Of a DNA stretch of 50,063 nucleotides, positions 7,216 through 14,491 are shown in pieces; position 1 is the stretch's first letter, and each line of letters begins with the position of its first letter. A program made the position numbers and the translations under genes. Source of the stretch: an uncultured Verrucomicrobiae bacterium (GTDB lineage Bacteria; Verrucomicrobiota; Verrucomicrobiia; Verrucomicrobiales; Akkermansiaceae); contig CALGOH010000035.1 in assembly GCA_937957985.1 (NCBI GenBank), positions 1 to 50,063 on the forward strand, given 5' to 3'. The notes under the pieces were generated by a model, which saw only the letters and a program-made list of their open reading frames with translations, had not been told where the DNA came from and searched no databases.

Positions 7216-8868
7216 GTGAGAGTCGGAATCGCGCAGATCAATGCGGTGGTCGGGGATTTCCCGGGAAACGCGAAGCGCCTGCTCCAGGCCTACCGGGAGT
7301 GCCTCGAGAAGGGTGCGGAACTGGTGGTGAGCCCGGAGATGGGACTGGTCGGCTATCCGCCGCGCGACCTCGTCTTCAAGAGCCAGTTCGTGCCGAAATG
7401 CCTGCAGGCGCTGGATTACCTCGCCGGTGAGGTTGGCGAGGTGCCGTTCCTGGTCGGCTACGTGGATCACCACGAGTCGGATCAGCCCGGGAAGCCGTTC
7501 CGCAACGCGGCGGCCTGGCTGGAGAAGGGCGAGGTGCGGGCGAAGCGCTGGAAGACCCTGCTGCCGACCTACGACGTGTTCGACGAGCGGCGCTACTTCG
7601 AGCCGGCGGCAAAGTGCGAGCCGGTCGAGTGGCGCGGGATGAAGTTCGGCGTGACGATCTGCGAGGATATCTGGACCGATGACTACCTGGACCGGCCATT
7701 CTATCGGCGCGATCCGGCGCGGGAGTTGAAGGACGCGGGTGCGGAGATGATCATCAACCTCTCCGCGTCACCGTTTCATCTCGGAAAGCCGGAGCAACGC
7801 GAGGAGATGCTGGCGTCGGTGGCCCGGCGGGCGGAGCTGCCGTTGGTCTACTGCAACGCGATCGCGGCGCAGGATCAACTGGTGTTCGACGGGCATTCGG
7901 TGGTGGTCGGCGGGGACGGGGACGTGGTTGCGAGGTTGGCGGGGTTCGAGGAGGAGTGTGAGGTGGTGGACTTGCGGCGGGCCGCCGCAAGCACGGCCTG
8001 CCCCGGCCCGGGGCAGCCACGGTTGTCATCCTGCGAGCAGTTGTGGCGGGCCTTGGTGCTGGGTCTGCGGGACTACGTGCAGAAGACCGGCTTTGAAACA
8101 GTGTGCCTCGGCCTGAGCGGCGGGATCGACTCGGCATTGACGGCGGCGGTGGCGGCGGCGGCGATCGGGGGCGACACGGTCCATGGACTGACGATGGCGA
8201 GTGCGTATTCGTCGGGTGGCAGCGTGAGCGATTCCTTCGAGCTGGCCGCGAATCTCGGCATCCGCTGCGACGAGGTGAGGATCTCCGATATCTTCACCGA
8301 GGTGAAGACGACCATGGCGCCGTTGTTCGAGGGCGAGAAGGAGGACGTGACCGAGGAGAACATGCAGGCGCGGATCCGCGGGTTGCTGCTGATGGCGCTC
8401 TCCAACAAGTTCAACCACCTGCTGTTGACCACCGGCAACAAGAGCGAGCTGGCGGTCGGATACTGCACGATCTACGGCGACATGTGCGGCGGGCTGGCGG
8501 TGATTTCCGATCTTCCCAAGACCCGGGTCTACGAGGTCTGCCGCTGGCTCAACCGGGAGAAGGAGGTCATACCCTGGAACACCATCGAGAAGCCGCCGAG
8601 CGCCGAACTCCGGCCCGACCAGAAGGATCAGGACAGCCTGCCGGAATACGATGTCCTCGACGGTATCCTCGAGGCCTACGTCGAGCGGCACCGTTCGACC
8701 GACGAGATCGTGGCGCTGGGCTACGAGAAGGAACTCGTGCGCTGGGTGCAGCGCCGGGTCGATCTCAACGAGTGGAAGCGCCAGCAGGCTGCGCCTGGGA
8801 TCCGGGTGACCTCCAAGGCCTTCGGCATGGGTCGCCGGATGCCGATCGTGCAACGCTTCACCGGTTGA
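7216..8868 (+). CDS. nadE: Glutamine-dependent NAD+ synthetase
   Basis: A 550-residue two-domain enzyme that makes NAD+ from deamido-NAD+, ATP and glutamine. Residues 1-250 are a nitrilase-type glutaminase domain with the Glu (SPEMGLVGYPPRDL), Lys (KTLLPTYDVFDERRYFEP) and Cys (VTICEDIW) of the triad. The synthetase domain has the PP-loop GLSGGIDSA (299-307). The start is GTG 7216, giving VRVGIAQINAVVGDF, the usual beginning for the family. Odd feature: the linker at residues 253-270 (about LRRAAASTACPGPGQPR) is encoded by a 50-bp double-palindrome repeat that also occurs downstream in intergenic DNA, so a repeat appears to have inserted in frame between the domains. All catalytic motifs remain, so the enzyme is probably active. 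Confidence 0.97.
   Translation: MRVGIAQINAVVGDFPGNAKRLLQAYRECLEKGAELVVSPEMGLVGYPPRDLVFKSQFVPKCLQALDYLAGEVGEVPFLVGYVDHHESDQPGKPFRNAAAWLEKGEVRAKRWKTLLPTYDVFDERRYFEPAAKCEPVEWRGMKFGVTICEDIWTDDYLDRPFYRRDPARELKDAGAEMIINLSASPFHLGKPEQREEMLASVARRAELPLVYCNAIAAQDQLVFDGHSVVVGGDGDVVARLAGFEEECEVVDLRRAAASTACPGPGQPRLSSCEQLWRALVLGLRDYVQKTGFETVCLGLSGGIDSALTAAVAAAAIGGDTVHGLTMASAYSSGGSVSDSFELAANLGIRCDEVRISDIFTEVKTTMAPLFEGEKEDVTEENMQARIRGLLLMALSNKFNHLLLTTGNKSELAVGYCTIYGDMCGGLAVISDLPKTRVYEVCRWLNREKEVIPWNTIEKPPSAELRPDQKDQDSLPEYDVLDGILEAYVERHRSTDEIVALGYEKELVRWVQRRVDLNEWKRQQAAPGIRVTSKAFGMGRRMPIVQRFTG
7974..8023 (+). repeat. 50-bp double-palindrome repeat, copy 1, inside nadE
   Basis: It consists of a 15-base palindrome (GCGGCGG-G-CCGCCGC, 7974-7988), nine spacer bases, a 19-base palindrome (CTGCCCCGG-N-CCGGGGCAG, 7998-8016) and CCACGGT. 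Copy 2 at 9750-9799 differs at only four positions, three in the spacer and one at the palindrome centre, so both stems are fully conserved. Here it is translated as part of the NadE linker. Confidence 0.85.
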
Positions 8869-8903
8869 GGGAAAGGATCGCTGGAAGGGCGCGTAGGCTC
8901 GAC

Positions 8904-9743
8904 ATGAGAATCGCCGTCGTTTTGCTGTCCGTCACGGCCTCCGTGGCGCTTGGTGCGGAAAAGGAACCGCTCTTTTCCGCCGTCGGCATGGCAGGACCCA
9001 TGGGAAAGGCCGGGGAATTGAAGGAAGCGGGAGCGGAGTTCCTCACGGTTGGTGTGGGAGACCTGCTGGTGCCGGACAAGTCCGACGAGGAATTCGAGAA
9101 GCTGGCGGCGAAGGCCGGGGCCTGCCCGCTGCCGGTGATGGCGTGCAACGGGTTCATCCGGCCGAAGCACCTGCGCTGTGTCGGAGAGGAAGCGAATCAT
9201 GCGGAGGTGCTCAAGTGGGCCGACACGACCTTCAGGAGGGCGAAGCGCGTCGGTGCGAAATTCATCGTCTTCGGGAGCGGCGGGTCGCGCCATCTTCGGG
9301 ACGGCTGGCCGAAGGCGAAGGCGGACGAGCAGTTCGTGGCGCTGCTCAAGAAGATGGGGCCGCTCGCGCGGGAGCAGGGGATCACGGTGGTGGTCGAGCA
9401 GCTCAACGAGCGGGAGTGCAACTACATCACCACCATCGGCGAGGGCGCGGAGATCGTCAGGAAGGTCGACGACCCGAACGTCCGGCTTCTCGCCGACCTC
9501 TATCACATGGCGATGATGGGCGACACGCCCGAAGATCTCGACAAGGCGATGGACGTGGTGGTGCACGTCGAGATCGCCGAGAAGGAAGGGCGCAGCGTGC
9601 CCGGGGTGAACGGCGTGGATTTCCGGCCGTTCTTCGAGGTGCTCAGGACGCACGGCTACCACGGTGCGATCAGCATCGAGGGTCGGTGGAAGATGGAGCA
9701 GTTACCGAAGGCTTTCGCGACGATCCGCGAGCAGGCGGGGTGA
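8904..9743 (+). CDS. Exported sugar phosphate isomerase/epimerase-like TIM-barrel protein
   Basis: A 279-residue protein with a short signal peptide (MRIAVVLLSVTASVALGA) and a xylose-isomerase-like TIM barrel. Recognisable barrel elements include FIVFGSGGSRHL, VVVEQLNERECNYITT (a Glu at a likely metal site), VRLLADLYHM and a C-terminal GAISIEGR. Families of this type isomerise or epimerise sugars and keto-acids such as hydroxypyruvate. Exported members are common in Planctomycetes and Verrucomicrobia; their substrates are mostly unknown. The start ATG 8904 is 35 bases after nadE. The gene converges with nagZ, with the second copy of the 50-bp repeat between them. Confidence 0.85.
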   Translation: MRIAVVLLSVTASVALGAEKEPLFSAVGMAGPMGKAGELKEAGAEFLTVGVGDLLVPDKSDEEFEKLAAKAGACPLPVMACNGFIRPKHLRCVGEEANHAEVLKWADTTFRRAKRVGAKFIVFGSGGSRHLRDGWPKAKADEQFVALLKKMGPLAREQGITVVVEQLNERECNYITTIGEGAEIVRKVDDPNVRLLADLYHMAMMGDTPEDLDKAMDVVVHVEIAEKEGRSVPGVNGVDFRPFFEVLRTHGYHGAISIEGRWKMEQLPKAFATIREQAG

Positions 9744-9749
9744 TCCGGG

Positions 9750-9799
9750 GCGGCGGGCCGCCGCCTCCACGGCCTGCCCCGGGCCGGGGCAGCCACGGT
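9750..9799. repeat. 50-bp double-palindrome repeat, copy 2, between convergent genes
   Basis: Same two palindromes as the copy inside nadE (7974-8023), identical at 46 of 50 positions. It fills the gap between the isomerase stop (9743) and the nagZ stop codon (9799-9801), where the GC-rich stems could act as a bidirectional terminator. Confidence 0.85.
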
Positions 9800-10893
9800 C
9801 AGTAATCCTCCACCGGCGAGCGGGCGGCGTTCTCCGGGCTTTGCTCGTCGGCGGCCTGCTCGCCGAGGGTGTCGATGCGGAGTTGACGGACTTGCTGGTC
9901 GAGGGACCGGTGCGCTTCGATGCTGAACGCCTCCGGGGGAGCGAGGCGGTGCTTGAAGCGGTCGAGATTCTCAAGGGCGGGATCGAGTTCGGAAGCCTTC
10001 ATCGACTCGAGCGTCTTGAGCGCGTCCTCGGCGGCCTCCAGGCGGTGGCAGATCATGACGAAGTCGTTGCCAGCATGGACGGCGCGGCGAATGGTCTCGT
10101 CCCAGGAAAAGGTGTTGAGGATGGCGCCCATGTCGAGGTCATCGGTCATGACGAGTCCCTCGAAGCCGAGTTCGCCGCGCAGGCAGTCGCGGATGACGGC
10201 GGTGGAGAGGGAGGCCGGATTCTTCTCCGAATCGAAGCAGGGATAGTGGGCGTGGCCGATCATCATGCTGTCGACCTTGTCGGCGAAGTGGCGGAAGACG
10301 GCGAGTTCGGTCGCGTCGAGTTCCGCTCGGGCGCGGTCGATGCGTGGCAGGTCGTGGTGGGGGTCGAGGCCGGCGAAGGTGTAGCCGGGGAAGTGCTTGC
10401 CGCAGGAAAGGATGCCGTGTTCGCCCATGGCGGCGCGGAAGAGTTCGGCCTTGTCGATGGTTTCCCCGACGGACCTGCCCCAGCAGCGTCCCTTGAGCGA
10501 GTTGTCGGCTTCGTCGTCGAAGGAGATGTCGAGGACCGGACAGAGGTCGAGATTGAAGCCGAAGAGTCGGAGGAGGCGCCCGGTGAGGTCGCCGTGGCGG
10601 CGGATCAGGTCGGGGTCGTCCTTTTCGCGGAGCTGCTGCGCGCTGGGAGGTTCGTGGCCGATGAGGCGCAGGCGTGAGACCCGTCCGCCTTCCTGGTCGA
10701 TGGTGATGACCGGCTCGATCGGGGAGAGGTCGCGGAGGTCGTCGATGAGTTTCCGGAGCTGGGTGGCCGACTCGATGTTGCGGCCGAAGAGGATGAAGCC
10801 GCCGGGCCGAAGCTTGCGCAGGCGGGCGGCGGTGGCGCTGTCGAGTTCCGTGCCGGGGACGCCGATGAGGAGAAGTTGGTGGGGCTGGCTCAC
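9799..10893 (-). CDS. nagZ: Beta-N-acetylhexosaminidase (glycoside hydrolase family 3)
   Basis: About 364 residues, similar to the 340-odd of E. coli NagZ. It removes N-acetylglucosamine from muropeptides during cell-wall recycling. Visible motifs: GFILFGRNI, ITIDQEGGRVSRL (substrate loop), KHFPGYTFAGLDPHHDLP (the mobile loop bearing the catalytic His) and LVMTDDLDMGAI with the nucleophilic Asp. I chose GTG 10893 (VSQPHQLLLIG), where homology begins. The frame is open to a TTG at 10935, but those 14 extra residues come from a repetitive-looking stretch. No signal peptide, so cytoplasmic. Confidence 0.93.
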   Translation of the reverse strand: MSQPHQLLLIGVPGTELDSATAARLRKLRPGGFILFGRNIESATQLRKLIDDLRDLSPIEPVITIDQEGGRVSRLRLIGHEPPSAQQLREKDDPDLIRRHGDLTGRLLRLFGFNLDLCPVLDISFDDEADNSLKGRCWGRSVGETIDKAELFRAAMGEHGILSCGKHFPGYTFAGLDPHHDLPRIDRARAELDATELAVFRHFADKVDSMMIGHAHYPCFDSEKNPASLSTAVIRDCLRGELGFEGLVMTDDLDMGAILNTFSWDETIRRAVHAGNDFVMICHRLEAAEDALKTLESMKASELDPALENLDRFKHRLAPPEAFSIEAHRSLDQQVRQLRIDTLGEQAADEQSPENAARSPVEDY

Positions 10894-10970
10894 GGGGCGA
10901 GGCTGTGCCTCGAAGGGCCAAGTGAGAAGTGCCAAGTGCCAGGCGTGAGATTTCCGGCCGGTGTTTCGGT

Positions 10971-11031
10971 GGACCGCGAGCTTCAGCTCGCATCTTCGTG
11001 TTCCATCGCAGCGAGCTGAAGCTCGCGGTCC
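10971..11031. repeat. REPIN-like inverted repeat, 61 bp
   Basis: Two 21-bp arms (10971-10991 and 11011-11031) are perfect reverse complements. Each arm contains a 16-base palindrome, GCGAGCT-TC-AGCTCGC. The inner spacer is 19 bases. The element lies three bases beyond the stop codon of the DUF3293 gene and upstream of nagZ, where it could form a strong hairpin in the transcript. Confidence 0.85.
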
Positions 11032-11034
11032 GGA

Positions 11035-11421
11035 TCAGGTGACCCGTTCACTGAAAGCGTTCATGCCTTCACGAGGCTGACCGGTGGAGGCGATGAGGTG
11101 AAGTTGGTCGTCCTCGATCCACCAGAGCGCGCGTTGGTGGAAACGGCGGGCGATGGCGAGCGCGGTGTCGAGGTCGGTGGTGATGGCCCAGCCGGGCTCG
11201 GCGTGTGAGTGGTCCGGGGCGTGGCCGGTCGCGCGGAAATGGGGCAGCAGCCTGCGTTCCAGCAACCGGCGGAGGCGGTGGTCGGCGGCGGCGTTCATCC
11301 GCGGCGACCAGCCGCGGTCCATCGGGTTGTGCGCGGTGATGATCGCGAAGCACGCCGGGAGCGGGTCCGGCGGACCCTCGAGCGTGAAACGGGTCTCGTA
11401 GTAGCTGGCGGGGAAGCTCAC
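11035..11421 (-). CDS. DUF3293 domain-containing protein
   Basis: A 128-residue protein beginning VSFPASYYETRF. The content (FAIITAHNPMDRGWSPRMNAAADHRL, then RATGHAPDHSHAEPGWAI) matches DUF3293, a small cytoplasmic family of unknown function usually near 120-150 residues. The GTG start at 11421 overlaps the stop of the upstream aldo/keto reductase by four bases (GTGA), so the two are probably translationally coupled. The longer open frame upstream is antisense to no known gene but lies over the aldo/keto reductase in another frame and is not coding. A REPIN-like hairpin follows the stop. Confidence 0.8.
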   Translation of the reverse strand: MSFPASYYETRFTLEGPPDPLPACFAIITAHNPMDRGWSPRMNAAADHRLRRLLERRLLPHFRATGHAPDHSHAEPGWAITTDLDTALAIARRFHQRALWWIEDDQLHLIASTGQPREGMNAFSERVT

Positions 11422-12410
11422 GCGGGGGCGATCTCGTCGATGCGGGCGAGGAGGTCCTTTTCCAGCAGCGGACGGTGGAGGGCGTCGAGGGAGTCGTCGA
11501 GCTGCGCGACGGTGCGGGCACCGATCAGGGCGGAAGTGACGCCCTTCTTCTGCAGGACCCAGCGCAGGGCGAGGTGATGGAGCGGCATACCGGCGTCTGC
11601 GGCGAGATCGCCGAGCTGGCGGAGGCGTTCCTGCTGTTCCTCGACCTGTGCGGTCTGCAGAAAACCTTCGGGCCGCCCGGCGCGGGAACCGCCGGGGATG
11701 CCATCGAGGTACTTGCCGGTGAGCATGCCCTGGGCGAGCGGGCTGAAGACGATCGAGCCGATGCCCTTTTCGTCGAGCCACTCGTGGATGCCCTTCGATT
11801 CGGGCCAGCGGTCGAGGATGGAATAGGGTGGCTGATAGATGAGGCAGGGCGTGCCGAGTTCGGCGAGCAGCCGGACCGCCCTCTTCAAGCGCTTGAGCGG
11901 GTACTTCGAAAGACCGACGTAGAGCGCCTTGCCCTGCCGGACCGCGGTGGCGAGCGCGGCCATGGTTTCCTCCAGCGGCGTCCCGGGATCGGGGCAGTGG
12001 GAATAGAAGATGTCGACGTAGTCGAGGCGCAGCCGGCGAAGCGACTGGTCGAGGGATGAGAGCAGGTGTTTGCGCGAGCCGAACTCGCCGTAGGGCCCGC
12101 TCCACATGAGGTGTCCGGCCTTCGACGAAATGATCAGCTCGTCGCGGTGGCACGCGAAGTCCTCGGCGAGGAATCGGCCGACGTTCTCCTCGGCGCTGCC
12201 GGGGGGCGGGCCGTAGTTGTTGGCGAGGTCGAAGTGCGTGACTCCCCGGTCGAAGGCGCGGCGCAGGATGGCGCGGGCCTCGTGCTGGTCGTCGACGTGG
12301 CCGAAATTATGCCAGCAGCCTAGGGAGATTTCCGGCAGCAGGAGTCCGGAGTCGCCGCAGCGCCGGTAGGGCATGCGGCCGTCGTAGCGGTCGGGGTCGG
12401 CGGAGTGCAT
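11418..12410 (-). CDS. yghZ: Aldo/keto reductase, YghZ type (L-glyceraldehyde 3-phosphate reductase-like)
   Basis: A 330-residue protein that aligns along its whole length with E. coli YghZ from memory of that sequence: DRYDGRMPYRRCGDSGL, LGCWHNFGHVDD, THFDLANNYGPPPGSAEENVGR, YVDIFYSHCPD, PLAQGMLTGKYLDGIP and SALIGARTVAQL. YghZ reduces L-glyceraldehyde 3-phosphate and methylglyoxal with NADPH, a detoxification role. The catalytic Tyr sits in NNYGPPPG. Start ATG 12410; the spacer to the upstream M48 protease gene is an imperfect inverted repeat. The stop overlaps the DUF3293 start by four bases. Confidence 0.92.
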   Translation of the reverse strand: MHSADPDRYDGRMPYRRCGDSGLLLPEISLGCWHNFGHVDDQHEARAILRRAFDRGVTHFDLANNYGPPPGSAEENVGRFLAEDFACHRDELIISSKAGHLMWSGPYGEFGSRKHLLSSLDQSLRRLRLDYVDIFYSHCPDPGTPLEETMAALATAVRQGKALYVGLSKYPLKRLKRAVRLLAELGTPCLIYQPPYSILDRWPESKGIHEWLDEKGIGSIVFSPLAQGMLTGKYLDGIPGGSRAGRPEGFLQTAQVEEQQERLRQLGDLAADAGMPLHHLALRWVLQKKGVTSALIGARTVAQLDDSLDALHRPLLEKDLLARIDEIAPA

Positions 12411-12508
12411 GGAAGACGGAAGACTGGAAGACAGAAGAAAGAGGACTGGAATGGAGCCGGGATCGCGGGAGTCTAACTCTTCGGTCTTCCGTCTTCCAGT
12501 CTTCTGTC
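12411..12508. repeat. Imperfect inverted repeat filling the gap between two minus-strand genes
   Basis: GAAGACTGGAAGAC with flanks (12411-12437) is mirrored by its complement near 12482-12508; about 22 of 24 core positions match. Unlike the REPIN-like elements, the arms are purine-rich direct reiterations of GAAGAC, not palindromes. It fills almost the whole spacer between the M48 protease stop and the aldo/keto reductase start. Confidence 0.7.
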
Positions 12509-13756
12509 TCAGGTCCGGAGGGCCCGTAGCCGCTCGGGAAGCGGCGGGTGGGAGTAGTCGAGGACGACCCGGAGCTTGTGGGGGGTGAGGTTGGAGAGGT
12601 TCTTGGCGGAGAGTTTCTTCAGGGCGCTGATGAGGGAGGCGGGGCCGCCGACGGCCTTGGAGGCGAAGGCGTCGGCCTCGAACTCGTGCTTGCGCGACCA
12701 CGCATTCGACAGGATGCCGAGCAGGCGGCTGGCGGGGCTGAAGAGGATGCCGAAGAGCACCAATCCGACGGCGGGGGTGATCTTCGCCACGCCGAAGGCG
12801 TCGAAGAGCTCGCGGGCGAAGGCGCCGTCCCGATCGACGGCGAGGCCGAGGAGGAAGAAGAGGGCGGCACTCTGGACGATGGAAACGACGAGCCGCTGGA
12901 GGATGTGGCGACACTTGAAATGGCCGATCTCGTGCGCGAGCACGGCGACCAGTTCGTCATCCGTCTGCTCCTCGACGAGCGTGTCGTAGAGGGCGATGCG
13001 CTTGGTCTTGCCGAAGCCGGTGAAGTAGGCGTTGGCCTTGGTCGAGCGCTTGGAGCCGTCCATCACCGAGATTTCCCCGATGGGAAAGCCGCAGTTCTCG
13101 GCCATCGACTCGATCTTCGAGCGCAGCGGGCCGTCCGGCATCGGCTCGAACTTGTTGAAGAGCGGGAGGATCAGGCTCGGCGCGAGCCACATGAGGAGGA
13201 TCTGCACGACGGTGAAGAGCAGCCAGGCCCACAGCCAGGCGAGTTCGACGTGGTCGAAGATCCAGATGATGCCGGCCGCCAGCGGCAGGCCGAGGACGGC
13301 CGAGAGCAGCAGGTTCTTGATCTGGTCGACGACGAAGGTCTTCGGCGTGGTGCGGTTGAAACCGAAGCGCTCCTCGATGACGAATGTGGCGTAGATCGAG
13401 AGCGGCAGGTGGACGAGGTAGTGGCCGAGGAAGATGAGACCGAGAAAGGCGAGACCGGCGGGGAGGCCGTTGCCGAGCCAGGTGCGGGTGAGGTCGTCGA
13501 GCCAGCCGAAGCCGCCGGCTGCCCAGAAGGCGAGGAGCACGAAGAGGGACACGACCGATTCGATGATCCCGAAGCGGGCGTTGGCGCGGGTGTACTCCTG
13601 CGACTCGGCGTATTTGCCCGGGTCGAAGACGTCGGCGAGTTCTGCCGGGGGCTCGGACCTGAGCGATCCGAGGTTCAGCAGGGTGGCGATGAAATCGAGA
13701 TTCCAGAGCGCGAGCAGCGCGACGAGGATGATGATGCCGAGGGCGTTGAATTCCAT
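12509..13756 (-). CDS. M48-family membrane metalloprotease (Ste24/CAAX-prenyl-protease-like)
   Basis: About 415 residues from ATG 13756 (MEFNALGIIILVALLALWNLDF). Multiple membrane segments surround a zinc protease domain with HEIGH (two His ligands and the catalytic Glu) and a downstream Glu ligand in RKHEFEADAFA. The N-terminal Peptidase_M48_N region and the FGFNRTTPKTF segment match the Ste24 type, not HtpX. Bacterial members probably act in membrane protein quality control. A slightly longer frame begins at 13777, but the added residues MHPHPPP are unlikely. Divergent from the lipoprotein gene at 13840. Confidence 0.92.
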   Translation of the reverse strand: MEFNALGIIILVALLALWNLDFIATLLNLGSLRSEPPAELADVFDPGKYAESQEYTRANARFGIIESVVSLFVLLAFWAAGGFGWLDDLTRTWLGNGLPAGLAFLGLIFLGHYLVHLPLSIYATFVIEERFGFNRTTPKTFVVDQIKNLLLSAVLGLPLAAGIIWIFDHVELAWLWAWLLFTVVQILLMWLAPSLILPLFNKFEPMPDGPLRSKIESMAENCGFPIGEISVMDGSKRSTKANAYFTGFGKTKRIALYDTLVEEQTDDELVAVLAHEIGHFKCRHILQRLVVSIVQSAALFFLLGLAVDRDGAFARELFDAFGVAKITPAVGLVLFGILFSPASRLLGILSNAWSRKHEFEADAFASKAVGGPASLISALKKLSAKNLSNLTPHKLRVVLDYSHPPLPERLRALRT

Positions 13757-13839
13757 GGGCGGGGGATGAGGATGCACCGGTGGGGCGGCAGGGCAAGTGC
13801 GGGCTGGTCACCGTGCGGGGCCTGGCCGATGCTGGCGCG

Positions 13840-14454
13840 GTGCGAATTGTCCTGTTGATCCCGACCGGCCTCCTTCTGGCATCGTGCATGGGCCTGAAGG
13901 CGACCAAGCACACCTATGTCGGCCCGCCGAGGGGCGCGGAGCTCGGAGGAGCGGAGGTGCGGGTGGCGTTCCGGCCGGAGGGGACACGGCCCGGGTCCGT
14001 GATGCTCAGTGCGATGGTGGTCGGCGGCGGGGTGGCCACGCTGGACGGTCCGTTCCGCTGGCGGGTGGAGGCGCTCGGCAGGGCGGGCGAGCATGAGTCG
14101 CTCAGCGTCCACCGAATCCGCACGCGCACCCTGACCACCGGGCGCGACGAGTGGTTTCCGGAGTCGGAGTTGGGAAAACGGGCCGACTTCCGTCCCTTGG
14201 AGGACAAACCGGGGGTGGTCCGGGCCCGGTATCCGATTCCCGGCTTGCTGAGGGTGAAGCCCGAGGAGGACGGCGGTCTCGAGGTATGGGTCGATGCCTC
14301 GGTTTCCGGCCCGGCAGGCAGGACGCGGCGGCTGTTGAAGTTCAGGATGGAGGCGGCCGAGAAGGACGCGAGCGAGGTGATTTTCATCCCGACCGAGATC
14401 GCCCGCGGGGTGACCACCGACCCCGCGGACTGGGAGGATCCGATGTGGGATTGA
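13840..14454 (+). CDS. Putative lipoprotein
   Basis: A 204-residue protein from GTG 13840 with a lipoprotein signal (VRIVLLIPTGLLLASC, Cys at about residue 16). The rest is soluble and probably beta-rich (EVRVAFRPEGTRPGSVMLS, FRWRVEALGRAGEHESL). I do not recognise a family. The frame extends to an upstream GTG at 13780, but the signal peptide argues for the later start. It lies 37 bases before a PBP2-type gene on the same strand, so an envelope role alongside it is plausible. Confidence 0.7.
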   Translation: MRIVLLIPTGLLLASCMGLKATKHTYVGPPRGAELGGAEVRVAFRPEGTRPGSVMLSAMVVGGGVATLDGPFRWRVEALGRAGEHESLSVHRIRTRTLTTGRDEWFPESELGKRADFRPLEDKPGVVRARYPIPGLLRVKPEEDGGLEVWVDASVSGPAGRTRRLLKFRMEAAEKDASEVIFIPTEIARGVTTDPADWEDPMWD

Positions 14455-14491
14455 GCGTTGCCGGGGGCGGGGAGAGCCAGTAGCGTCACCC

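Noticed and set aside
8103..8903. Open frame extending upstream of the exported isomerase
   Set aside because: It is nadE read in another frame; the isomerase start at 8904 is fixed by its signal peptide.
12411..12914. Upstream extension of the aldo/keto reductase frame
   Set aside because: It overlaps the M48 gene in another frame and contains the inverted repeat. Homology starts at MHSADPDRYD (12410).
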